Positions 1 through 6,599 of a DNA stretch of 7,243 nt are shown here, piece after piece. Source of the DNA: a bacterium (GTDB taxonomy: Bacteria; Chloroflexota; Dormibacteria; UBA8260; Bog-877); NCBI GenBank assembly GCA_021817025.1, contig JAKAWF010000164.1, positions 1-7,243 on the forward strand, written 5' to 3'. Position numbers and translations under genes: made by a program. The stretch's first letter is position 1. Every line of letters begins with the position of its first letter. The notes under the pieces are model-generated. The model was given only the letters and a program-made list of their open reading frames with translations. It ran no database searches and was not told the DNA's origin.

Positions 1-29
1 CCACGGCACCAGGGTGCTGGCCCCTGATG

Positions 30-1463
30 TCAGGCTCCAAGGTCAGAGCGAAGGGAAGCGCTCTGCGCAACAGCCCCGCCGCCGCCTGGTCCCGGGCTGG
101 CCAAGGGAGGGCCCGCCAGCCGGCCCAGGCTGCGCACCCATCGCCGGACCGACCAGGCGGCCGCCGAGCGAGACAGGCCCTTCAGGCCAGCGAGGCTATC
201 AGCCCCGACGTCCGGGCGCATCTGCGCCCACTTCACAGCCAGGTCTTCAAAGTCCGGGGGCCGATCGGTGTGGCCGAGGTGGTTGGAGGCCTCCGACCTC
301 AAAGTGTGGCCAGTCCTGAGCTCGAGGGTGACTCTGGCCGTGATGTCACCGGGGGCCTGCGACGGGCGGGGGACCACCTCGGTGCGGCGCATCAGGGCGA
401 CCGCCGCGGCGCCGGAGGCATCGGCCACGGAGGGCATGCCGGGGCGACTGAGAACCAGGCAACTTGCCACCGAGTACGGAATGCTCCACCAGGCCTGGTC
501 GTCGGAGACCGGCACACCGGGGGTCGTCACCCGGAGGAATTGCGCGGGCACTTCGACGACGATCCTGGAGACGTCGGCAACATCTACCGGGAGCAGGCCC
601 AGGGTGGCCTGGATCGCGGTCTGCGCGTAGCCGCTGGCGGGATGGCAGCGACATGCCACCTGGCGCCACCAGGGAGCCTGCCACGGTTCCTCCAGGAACT
701 CTGGACGGGCCGCGCGGCTAAAAGTGGTCAGCGCTCCCCCTTCCGTCTCCAGCCCCCCGAGCGTGGACGAGAACCCCCGTTCGGCAAAGCGGGCGGCCCG
801 GATCCCACTCAGCACGGCATGCGCCCGGTGCAGAAGACCGGTCTGGCTGTGCTCCCGGAGGAACATTGCCGAGCCGCCCATCACCGAGATGGCGTTGCCG
901 GCCGCCCGGGTCGCCAGGTCCGGGGCCTCGCTCATCAGCCACGCGGCCGCCAAGCCTGCGCCGACGGTGCCGGCGGTGGTGGTGGCGTGCCAGCGTTCGC
1001 GGTGCGAAGGACCGAGTGCCAGGGCCAGGCTGATCATCGCCTGGTAGCCGAGACGTGCAGCTGCCAGGCCCTGCCGACCGCTGGCATCGCGCTCAGCTCC
1101 GATGGCCAGCACGGTCGGCCATATGACTCCCCCGGGGTGAGTAAGGGTTGGCCAGTGGAGGTCATCCCGGTCCCGGCGGTGAGCTGCGACGGCCAGCCCC
1201 TCGGCCAAGGTGGCCGTGAACTCTTCCGATGGGTGGAGGCGGCCGGTCGGCATCCGGAACTGGCGCCGAGTGCTGGCCAGAGCGGACTGGACACCCCCTC
1301 CCAGGGTGCAGACGAAGAAGTCGAGGAGCTGGCGCACTAGCACCCGCTCCTCCTCCATCGGGACGGGTGCGCGAGTGCCCTCCAACAGGGCCGACACCCA
1401 CCGCTCGGTGAGGCTGAGGGGGGAAGTGCCCAAGTCTATCCCGGAGTGGGCGCCGCCCCGCAC
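30..1463 (-). CDS. MmgE/PrpD family protein (2-methylcitrate dehydratase / aconitate decarboxylase-like)
   Basis: A 477-residue protein, the usual length for MmgE/PrpD enzymes, which dehydrate, isomerise or decarboxylate polycarboxylates such as 2-methylcitrate or cis-aconitate in the cytoplasm. The helical N-terminal part (about 17-60) leads to DDLHWPTLTHPGG at 101-112, the family's D-x-H...HPG region. RWHATTTAG (157-165) and SGIRAARFAERGF (219-231) match further conserved blocks. Departures: the usual K-x-x-H-x-G segment reads TGLLHRAH (208-215), without the Lys, and the usual YPxCxxxH segment reads CHPASGYAQ (273-281), without the final His, so activity or substrate may differ. It is third in a minus-strand operon, 55 bp after the E2 gene. 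The start is uncertain: GTG at 1463 has no clear Shine-Dalgarno, the frame stays open further upstream, and a TTG at 1433 follows a weak GGGA. The stop is TGA at 32-30. The family is secure; the reaction is unknown. Confidence 0.9.
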   Translation of the reverse strand: MRGGAHSGIDLGTSPLSLTERWVSALLEGTRAPVPMEEERVLVRQLLDFFVCTLGGGVQSALASTRRQFRMPTGRLHPSEEFTATLAEGLAVAAHRRDRDDLHWPTLTHPGGVIWPTVLAIGAERDASGRQGLAAARLGYQAMISLALALGPSHRERWHATTTAGTVGAGLAAAWLMSEAPDLATRAAGNAISVMGGSAMFLREHSQTGLLHRAHAVLSGIRAARFAERGFSSTLGGLETEGGALTTFSRAARPEFLEEPWQAPWWRQVACRCHPASGYAQTAIQATLGLLPVDVADVSRIVVEVPAQFLRVTTPGVPVSDDQAWWSIPYSVASCLVLSRPGMPSVADASGAAAVALMRRTEVVPRPSQAPGDITARVTLELRTGHTLRSEASNHLGHTDRPPDFEDLAVKWAQMRPDVGADSLAGLKGLSRSAAAWSVRRWVRSLGRLAGPPLASPGPGGGGAVAQSASLRSDLGA

Positions 1464-1518
1464 ACCGGCGGCCCCGAGCAGCGCCGCTCGCCGCTCGGGG
1501 CCGCGCTCTGGGACAGCT

Positions 1519-2697
1519 TCAATCGACCGCCCACTCGTCAGGGTGTTCCAAAAGAGTCCGCAGCTCAGCCAGGAACGAGGCGGCCTCGGCCCCGTAGACG
1601 ACCCGATGGTCGCAGGATAGGTTGAGGCGCATCACCTGTCCGACCTCCAGCTTCCCCCCGGCCACCACGGGGCGCTCCTGCACCGCGCCCACCGCCAGGA
1701 CCGCGGACTCTGGAGGGCTCACGATGGCCGTGAAGTCGTCCACTCCGTACATGCCTAGGTTGGAGATGGTTAGCCCCGCGCCGTTCAACTCACTCTCCCG
1801 CAGTGCACTTTGGCGAGCCCTCTGCACGAGCTGCCGGATCTCCGCAGCCAGCTCCGGCACCGACTTGCGGTCTGCGTCCCGAACCACTGGCGCCACCAGC
1901 CCGCCATCTAGGGCTACCGCCAGGGCTATGTTTACCCGCTCATGGGAGTGGAACCGCTCATCGACCCACGAGCGGTTCAGGTCTGGATGCTGGGCCACCG
2001 CGAGAGCGGTGGCCTTGACCACGAGGTGGCTCACGGTCGCCTCGGCGGAAGGGCCGCTCCGCAGCGCGGCAACGGTGCGCAGCGCGGCCTCCATGCGCAC
2101 CGTAGCTCCGACGTAGAAGTGCGGCACTGGGGCCTTGGCGGCTACCATCCGCCGAGCGATGGCCAGCTGCATCCGGGTCGGGTCTGCCACGCCAGCTGCC
2201 GTCCCCGCGGTAGTGCCGGCAGCCGCGCTGGCGGTCAGGATATCCTCTCTCACCACCAACCCACCGGGGCCCGACCCTACGACTGATCTCGGGTCCACCC
2301 CGAGCTGCTGAGCCAGCTTCCGGGCCAGGGGGGAGACCCGGGCCCGGGCCGGTTGCGCCGCTCCCTCCGATCCCAGGTCCGGCCCGGATCCCTGGCCTTC
2401 CGGGTCCGAGCTGTCCGTGGGAGGCGCCACCGCCGGAGGTGCGGGGAGCTCCGTCGCAGTTTCTCCGGGGGCTACGATCTGCGCGATCGGGGCGCCGATG
2501 GGGTGGGCGCTGCCCTTCTCGGCTAGCAGGTGCAGGGTTCCGTCGCCATCAGCCTCCAGCTCGAAGCTGGCCTTGTCGCTAGCGACTTCGGCGATGATCT
2601 CCCCCCGGTGGACCTCGTCTCCCTCGCTCTTGATCCATTGGAGGATGGTCCCCTCCTCCATGGTGTCGGATAGCTTCGGCATCCGGATCTCGCTCAT
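1519..2697 (-). CDS. Dihydrolipoyl acyltransferase (E2) of a 2-oxoacid dehydrogenase complex
   Basis: A 392-residue E2 subunit with the full domain order. The lipoyl domain (1-77) opens MSEIRMPKLSDTMEEG and carries the lipoylation lysine K42 in ASDKAS. A Pro/Ala/Gly/Ser-rich linker (about 78-117) leads to the peripheral-subunit-binding domain (about 118-155, RVSPLARKLAQQLGVD), another short linker, and the catalytic acyltransferase domain (about 173-392, with ISNLGMYGVDDFTAIVSPPE). E2 cores transfer an acyl group from E1 through the lipoyl arm to CoA. The catalytic motif is D363-H-R-V-V-Y-G: His364 is present, but the usual Asp of HRxxDG is Tyr368 (codon TAC at 1596-1594). The ATG overlaps the previous stop by 4 nt (ATGA) and has GAGGG 5 nt upstream, which suggests translational coupling. 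No E1 or E3 gene lies beside it. Which 2-oxo acid it serves (pyruvate, branched-chain, acetoin-like) cannot be told. Confidence 0.96.
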   Translation of the reverse strand: MSEIRMPKLSDTMEEGTILQWIKSEGDEVHRGEIIAEVASDKASFELEADGDGTLHLLAEKGSAHPIGAPIAQIVAPGETATELPAPPAVAPPTDSSDPEGQGSGPDLGSEGAAQPARARVSPLARKLAQQLGVDPRSVVGSGPGGLVVREDILTASAAAGTTAGTAAGVADPTRMQLAIARRMVAAKAPVPHFYVGATVRMEAALRTVAALRSGPSAEATVSHLVVKATALAVAQHPDLNRSWVDERFHSHERVNIALAVALDGGLVAPVVRDADRKSVPELAAEIRQLVQRARQSALRESELNGAGLTISNLGMYGVDDFTAIVSPPESAVLAVGAVQERPVVAGGKLEVGQVMRLNLSCDHRVVYGAEAASFLAELRTLLEHPDEWAVD

Positions 2698-3803
2698 GTA
2701 CGCCCTCGCTTGTCTCCCGGCACTGTCCGTCTCAAGGGCAGCTCAGATCGTGACGGGACTCTCCTGGCCGCTTGGATGACTGCCTCGCCGACCTCCTCAG
2801 TGGAGGCCTGGCCGCCGAGATCCCGGGTGAGAGTCAGTCCCTGCGCCGTCACATCCCCCACCGCGGCCTCGATCCGCGCGGCAGCCTCCTCATCCCCGAG
2901 CTGCCTCAGCATCAAGGCCCCGGTGAGGATGGCCCCGATCGGGTTGGCGGTCCCCTTGCCCGCGATGTCCGGTGCCGACCCATGGACGGGTTCGAACAGT
3001 GAAGGCTGGTCACCCTCCAGGTTGAGGTTCGCGCTGGCAGCCACTCCCATCCCTCCCTGGATCGCGGCGCCGAGATCGGTGAGGATGTCTCCAAACAGGT
3101 TGGAGCCGACCGCCACGTCGATCGACTCCGGGTGGCTGACCATGCGGGCTGCCATGGCGTCGACCAGTTCGCGCTCCACTTGGACCCCGGGGAACTCCGG
3201 GGCAAGCCCTTCAACCACCTCGTCCCAGAACACGTAGGCGTGGCGGCTCGCGTTGGACTTGGTGACGTTGATCACCCTGCCCCGGCGCTCGCTGGCGAGC
3301 CGGTAGGCGTAGCGGGCGGCCTTGACCGTGGCCCGGTAGGAGAATACCGAGGTCTCCACCGCAACCTCCTCGGGGCTCCCGGAATGCACCCGGCCCCCGG
3401 CCCCCGAGTACTCCCCTTCGGTGTTCTCCCGCACGAACAGCATATCCACCGTCTGGGGGTCGCCCTTCAGCAGCGGTGACCGGATCCCGGGCAGGAGCCG
3501 CACCGGCCGGACGTTGACGGACAGGTCAAGCTGCTGCCGGATCGGAAGCAGCAGCCCCCACAGGCTGACGTGGTCTGGGACCGTGGGCCACCCCACCGCC
3601 CCCAGGTAGATGGCGTCGAACGTTCGCAGGCGCTCGATCGCATCCTCTGGCATCATCCGCCCGGTGCGCTCGTAGAAGTTGCAGCCCCAAGGGAACTCGT
3701 CGCCGCCGACCTCGCCGGAAACCGCTTCCACGACCCTGAGCCCGACCGGGATGACCTCGCGCCCGACGCCATCGCCCGGGATGACGGCTATGCGCTTGCC
3801 CAA
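2694..3803 (-). CDS. Tartrate / D-malate-type decarboxylating dehydrogenase (isocitrate/isopropylmalate dehydrogenase family)
   Basis: A 369-residue NAD-dependent beta-decarboxylating dehydrogenase. It opens GKRIAVIPGDGVGREV, the family N-terminus. The segment LGAVGWPTVPDHVSLWGLL (67-85) followed by NVRPVRLLPG (97-106) is typical of tartrate dehydrogenase/decarboxylase and D-malate dehydrogenase rather than isopropylmalate or isocitrate dehydrogenase. Family residues are present: substrate arginines R89, R99 and R125, Y132 in ENTEGEYSG, K182 in VTKSNAS, and metal-binding D215, D239 and D243. FEPVHGSAPDIAGKGTANP is the cofactor-side signature. The likely reaction is oxidation, with or without decarboxylation, of malate, tartrate or a similar 2-hydroxy diacid. 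It is first in the minus-strand operon and overlaps the E2 start by 4 nt. The start is TTG at 3803, chosen because it begins the conserved N-terminus, has GGAGG 6 nt upstream, and is preceded by an in-frame stop at 3830-3828. Exact substrate unknown. Confidence 0.9.
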   Translation of the reverse strand: MGKRIAVIPGDGVGREVIPVGLRVVEAVSGEVGGDEFPWGCNFYERTGRMMPEDAIERLRTFDAIYLGAVGWPTVPDHVSLWGLLLPIRQQLDLSVNVRPVRLLPGIRSPLLKGDPQTVDMLFVRENTEGEYSGAGGRVHSGSPEEVAVETSVFSYRATVKAARYAYRLASERRGRVINVTKSNASRHAYVFWDEVVEGLAPEFPGVQVERELVDAMAARMVSHPESIDVAVGSNLFGDILTDLGAAIQGGMGVAASANLNLEGDQPSLFEPVHGSAPDIAGKGTANPIGAILTGALMLRQLGDEEAAARIEAAVGDVTAQGLTLTRDLGGQASTEEVGEAVIQAARRVPSRSELPLRRTVPGDKRGRT

Positions 3804-3809
3804 CTCCTT

Positions 3810-3814
3810 CCTCC
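3810..3814 (-). promoter_or_regulatory. Ribosome binding site deciding a TTG start
   Basis: On the minus strand GGAGG lies 6 nt before the TTG at 3803. With the upstream in-frame stop and the conserved protein N-terminus immediately after, it fixes TTG as the start of the dehydrogenase. Confidence 0.8.
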
Positions 3815-3934
3815 AATCGAGGCATGGTCACCGATCTCAATCCCGCACAAAACCCAACCCACTGCGCACCCCTGACTCGAGTTGATGCCCAGACAACGGT
3901 GCATAGATGGGGCCGTTCGGCCGGATTCGCCTGC

Positions 3935-3948
3935 TGGTAACGTTTGCA
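3935..3948. promoter_or_regulatory. LacI/GalR-family operator-like site 1
   Basis: TGGTAACGTTTGCA matches 9 of 10 fixed positions of the general LacI/GalR operator pattern TGNAANCGNTTNCA, including the central CG. Widened to 3933-3950 (GCTGGTAACGTTTGCAGC), 7 of 9 base pairs are symmetric. It lies 132 bp upstream of the minus-strand TTG start. A LacI-family gene in the window (6487-5441) is the natural candidate to bind here. The binding protein is inferred. Confidence 0.6.
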
Positions 3949-4060
3949 GCGACACTTTAGCAGCTATGCCTGCTGCGTTGGAGGCCGGGGTCTCGTCTCG
4001 CGACCGTGACCCATCTGCCTCCTCGCTGCGGGGAGCGCGGCGGCAACGGCCGCAATGTGG

Positions 4061-4095
4061 GCCGAAGCCGGGGCGATTGAGCCCCGGCCTCCGGC
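4061..4095. repeat. Strong inverted repeat / hairpin
   Basis: The core is GCCGGGGC, loop GATTGA, GCCCCGGC (4067-4088), a perfect 8-bp stem. An outer GCCG (4061-4064) can pair with CGGC (4092-4095) across a small internal loop. No T run follows, so it is not a classical intrinsic terminator. It lies upstream of the candidate promoter of the enolase-superfamily gene, so it may act as DNA or in another transcript. The role is unknown. Confidence 0.6.
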
Positions 4096-4157
4096 ACGGT
4101 GGGTAAGCCCCAGGTCATCCGCCGTGCCCGCCCCGAGATCGCGAGCGACCGCAACTT

Positions 4158-4185
4158 TGCAGCGGCGAACTGGGTTTGCTAAGGT
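4158..4185 (+). promoter_or_regulatory. Candidate promoter of the first enolase-superfamily gene
   Basis: TTGCAG (4158-4163) and TAAGGT (4180-4185) are separated by 16 bp. They resemble a -35 TTGACA and a TAnnnT-type -10. The predicted transcript start near 4192 would give a leader of about 65 nt before the ATG at 4257. Operator-like site 2 lies at about +6 to +19, a typical repressor position. Based on pattern only. Confidence 0.4.
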
Positions 4186-4196
4186 GACGGCCGATT

Positions 4197-4210
4197 GGGA
4201 ATCGTTACCA
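4197..4210. promoter_or_regulatory. LacI/GalR-family operator-like site 2
   Basis: GGGAATCGTTACCA matches 8 of 10 fixed positions of TGNAANCGNTTNCA, with the central CG at 4203-4204. Positions 4203-4212 (CGTTACCAGC) are the exact reverse complement of 3933-3942 in site 1. The site lies 46 bp before the ATG of the enolase-superfamily gene and just downstream of its candidate -10. The shared 10-mer supports one regulator binding both sites. Confidence 0.55.
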
Positions 4211-4256
4211 GCCGCTCCCTGCCGTATCAACCCTTCGACTATGAGGTGGAGCTGCC

Positions 4257-5381
4257 ATGACTCGGGTGCCAGCCAAGATCGCCCGCATCGAAGTCATCCC
4301 CGTCCGCGTCCCCCTGGCAACCGTCTTCAGGGGCAGCAACTACTCCATGCGGAACCGCTGCACCATCATCACCCGAGTGCACACCGACGATGGCCGGGTA
4401 GGTGAGGCCTACAACGGCGACGCAGACGAAGAGCAGACCCAGGTGGTGGCCATCATCGAGAACGAACTCTGTCCCCGGCTTCTGGGCCTGGACGGCCTCA
4501 GTCTGGAGCGATGCTGGGAGGCGATGCTGCCCAGCACCCTTGACATCCTGCGAGACCGGACCCTGGCCCTGCAGGCCATCGCCTGCGTGGACAGCGCTCT
4601 CTGGGACCTGCTGGGCAAGACGCTGGGACTACCCCTGTCCACCATTTGGGGCGGCTACAGCGACCAGCTGCCATTCATGGCGATCGCCGGTTACTACTCC
4701 GACGACCCCCAGGCGGTGGAGAAGGAGGCGCAACGGTACCTGGAGCTGGGCCTGGGCGGGTGTAAATTCAAGGTCGGGGGCCGCACTCCGGAGGTGGACG
4801 CCGACCGCGTTCACCGCCTCCGCCGCGAGGTCGGGGACAGCTTTCTCATCTCGGCGGACGCCAACCAGGGATACGACCTGCGTCAGGCCGTGCGCTTTGC
4901 TCAGCTGGTGGCAGACTGCAACCTCTTGTGGTTTGAGGAGCCATGCCACTGGCAGCAGGACCACGCCTGGATGCGCGACTTGCGCCTCATGACCGGAATC
5001 CCGATCACCGCCGGTCAGAGTGAGACTACTCCTATGGGGGTGCGCAGCCTGATCAGCGGCGGCTCTATAGACTACTGCAACTTCGACGCCTCGTGGAGTG
5101 GCGGGCCGACTCAGTGGCGACGGGTCGCGGGACTCGCGGCCCTCTTCGGGGTCCGGATGGCGCACCATGAGGAGCCGCAGATCTCCGCCCAGCTGCTGGC
5201 GGCTCTCAGCCACGGCACCGTGGTCGAGGGGTTTCTGCCCGAGCGTGACCCGATCTTCTGGAACATGATCGGCAACCGCCGACCGCTCGCCCAGGGGCTG
5301 TATCCGGTCCCCGACGAGCCCGGCTGGGGCCTCCAGCTGGATCCGGCCTTCGTAGCCCGGTACCGGGCTGACCGCAACTGA
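4257..5381 (+). CDS. Enolase-superfamily enzyme, mandelate racemase/muconate lactonizing type (probable acid-sugar dehydratase)
   Basis: A complete 374-residue member of the mandelate racemase/muconate lactonizing group, whose enzymes abstract the proton alpha to a carboxylate through a Mg-stabilised enolate. The N-terminal capping domain spans about 1-130 and includes the conserved ACVDSALWDLLGKTLGLPL (109-127). The barrel carries a K-x-K base motif at K170-F-K172. Likely metal ligands are D201 (SADANQGYD), E227 (WFEEP) and E256 (TAGQSE). The mandelate-racemase-type dyad is probably D277 (NFDASWSGG) with H303 or H304 (MAHHEEPQ), and E324 (HGTVVEGF) fits the late acidic residue. Many relatives with this set dehydrate acid sugars; the substrate here is not readable. 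The ATG has GAGGTGGAG ending 5 nt upstream. The gene is divergent from the dehydrogenase-E2-PrpD operon and convergent with the LacI gene, 59 bp from stop to stop, with no clear T-rich terminator between. Candidate promoter and operator sites lie just upstream. Confidence 0.93.
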   Translation: MTRVPAKIARIEVIPVRVPLATVFRGSNYSMRNRCTIITRVHTDDGRVGEAYNGDADEEQTQVVAIIENELCPRLLGLDGLSLERCWEAMLPSTLDILRDRTLALQAIACVDSALWDLLGKTLGLPLSTIWGGYSDQLPFMAIAGYYSDDPQAVEKEAQRYLELGLGGCKFKVGGRTPEVDADRVHRLRREVGDSFLISADANQGYDLRQAVRFAQLVADCNLLWFEEPCHWQQDHAWMRDLRLMTGIPITAGQSETTPMGVRSLISGGSIDYCNFDASWSGGPTQWRRVAGLAALFGVRMAHHEEPQISAQLLAALSHGTVVEGFLPERDPIFWNMIGNRRPLAQGLYPVPDEPGWGLQLDPAFVARYRADRN

Positions 5382-5440
5382 CAGGAACCCCGGTGACCCA
5401 ACCTGTCGATCCTATGCCGCTGGGGCCCCGGGCGGGTCCG

Positions 5441-6487
5441 TCAGCTGGCCAGCCGGATAGGGGGAGTCAGGGATTCTCGCGGGATGAAGACGGTGGGGAT
5501 CACGACCTGCCGAGGCGCCGCCCCGTGGAGCAGCATCTCCAGGAGCACTTCTGCGGCCGCGACGCCAACCTGCCGGGGGTCGGCGGCCACCACGGCCAAG
5601 GACGGCTCCACCAGTTCCAGCCAGGACGTCTGGTCGCACGCCACCAAGGCCACGTCCCGCCCCACTCGCACGCCCTGCGTCCGCAGGGTCAAGACCACGC
5701 CGGTGAGGAGCTGAGCGCCCCCAGCGATCAGGGCTGTTGGCCGCTCCTCCATGTCGAGCAGCTGTCGGGTCAGCGCCGCGGCGCTGTCCTCCTCGTAGCT
5801 GCCGTAGCAGATCAGCGCCGCGTCGACGGGCACGCCCGCCGCCCGATGGGCGGCGAGGTAGCCGGTCACCCGGTCTCGCGTTGGTCGCAGGCTCTCCATC
5901 CCCAGCACCATCCCGATTCGGCGGTGGCCCAACTCGATGAGCGCAGTGACCGCCTTCTGAACGCCGGATGCGTGGTCGCAGACCACCGCCGCCGCCGTCA
6001 ACCCCGGGACCTCTCGGTCAAGGAGCACGATCGGGCTGCGAGCCGCCTCCAGAGCTCGCAGAGTGGCAGGATGCGCCTCAGAGGCGACCGACACCATCAG
6101 CCCGTCAACTCGGCGCCGGTTCAGGAGATGGATATGCACCGCGTCCAACTCGGGGTCGCTCTCGGAGTTGGTGAGGAGGATCGCGTACCCGTCCTGGCGC
6201 AGGCGGTCTTCTGCTCCCCGCACTATGTCGGCAAAGAAGGGGTTCGAGATGTCCCGGACCACGAAGCCGACCAGCTTGGTGTGCCCGCGCCGCAGGCTCT
6301 GGGCCAGCAGGTCGGGCTCGTAGCCGAGCATGTCAGCAGCCGCCATGACCCGGCGTCGCATGTCCGGGCTCACGTCGGGGTGGTGGTTCAGAACCCGGGA
6401 CACCGAGGACAGTGCAACCCCGGCCTTCTGGGCCACGGCGCGCATGTCTACGGCGTGGATTCGATCTCTGGAACCCGAGACTCCCAA
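5441..6487 (-). CDS. LacI/GalR-family transcriptional regulator
   Basis: A 348-residue LacI-family regulator. The N-terminal helix-turn-helix runs from about D14 to G55 (MRAVAQKAGVALSSVSRVLN at 15-34), with recognition-helix residues near L26, S27 and R31. The hinge LLAQSLRRG (60-68) has a Leu where family members intercalate at a central CpG. The periplasmic-binding-like effector domain follows (GFVVRDISNPFFADIVRGAE at 74-93, LLDREVPG, and the late ACDQTSW region). Such proteins usually repress sugar or acid catabolic genes until a ligand binds. The start is TTG at 6487, supported by GGAGG 7 nt upstream; the next in-frame ATG is residue 15, already inside the helix-turn-helix, so starting there would damage the domain. 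The gene lies between two enolase-superfamily genes, convergent with one and divergent from the other. Likely targets are the CG-centred operator-like sites at 3935-3948 and 4197-4210. I found no equally good site at its own promoter. Confidence 0.95.
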   Translation of the reverse strand: MGVSGSRDRIHAVDMRAVAQKAGVALSSVSRVLNHHPDVSPDMRRRVMAAADMLGYEPDLLAQSLRRGHTKLVGFVVRDISNPFFADIVRGAEDRLRQDGYAILLTNSESDPELDAVHIHLLNRRRVDGLMVSVASEAHPATLRALEAARSPIVLLDREVPGLTAAAVVCDHASGVQKAVTALIELGHRRIGMVLGMESLRPTRDRVTGYLAAHRAAGVPVDAALICYGSYEEDSAAALTRQLLDMEERPTALIAGGAQLLTGVVLTLRTQGVRVGRDVALVACDQTSWLELVEPSLAVVAADPRQVGVAAAEVLLEMLLHGAAPRQVVIPTVFIPRESLTPPIRLAS

Positions 6488-6494
6488 ATGGAAA

Positions 6495-6499
6495 CCTCC
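6495..6499 (-). promoter_or_regulatory. Ribosome binding site deciding a TTG start
   Basis: On the minus strand GGAGG, within a GGGGGAGG run, lies 7 nt before the TTG at 6487. It supports that start for the LacI-family gene over the internal ATG at residue 15. Confidence 0.75.
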
Positions 6500-6599
6500 C
6501 CCGAAAGCACCAGTTTACCGCGGCCACAAGCCATCTCCTGGCACCGACCAGCGCAGCCCGCCTCGGCATCCCCCTTGCCCCCTAGGGCTTGGTTCAATT

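Larger units (their letters stand above)
3804..4256. other. 453-bp divergent regulatory intergenic region
   Basis: This gap separates the divergent dehydrogenase operon and the first enolase-superfamily gene. The short open frames in it look like chance: they have no recognisable protein features. It holds two LacI-type operator-like sites (3935-3948, 4197-4210), a candidate plus-strand promoter (4158-4185), a strong hairpin (4061-4095), and a small 5-bp-stem inverted repeat GGCCGTTCGGCC (3911-3922). I could not identify a convincing promoter for the minus-strand operon. Roughly 3950-4060 shows nothing further that I can support. Confidence 0.75.

Noticed and set aside
1..29. A possible start of the next minus-strand operon gene: a GTG a little downstream of an AGGGG.
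   Set aside because: Only a few bases remain before the window edge, too little to support a coding call.
433..453. GCCGGGGCGACTGAG in the PrpD gene resembles the 5' arm and loop of the hairpin at 4067.
   Set aside because: It lies in conserved coding sequence, lacks the second arm, and is of the length and composition that recurs by chance in this base composition.
27..1340. A 437-codon open frame on the plus strand.
   Set aside because: It is fully antisense to the MmgE/PrpD gene. Its translation is rich in Arg, Gly and Pro with no recognisable domain, as expected for a shadow frame in G+C-rich DNA.
3882..4230. Short open frames on both strands in the divergent intergenic region.
   Set aside because: Their translations are Arg/Pro/Ala-rich with no recognisable motif, the frames overlap one another, and the region is better explained by regulatory sites.
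5382..5440. A possible bidirectional terminator between the convergent enolase-superfamily and LacI genes.
   Set aside because: The gap is G+C-rich and includes GGGGCCCC, but I found no good stem followed by a T run on either strand.
6505..6525. A possible LacI auto-operator or -10 element (GGTAAAC / TAAACT on the minus strand).
   Set aside because: Only a GGTAA half-site matches operator-like site 1, there is no central CG, and no -35 lies at proper spacing.
6580..6587. A CCCTAGGG palindrome upstream of the second enolase-superfamily gene.
   Set aside because: An isolated 8-bp palindrome is expected by chance and has no partner or promoter context.
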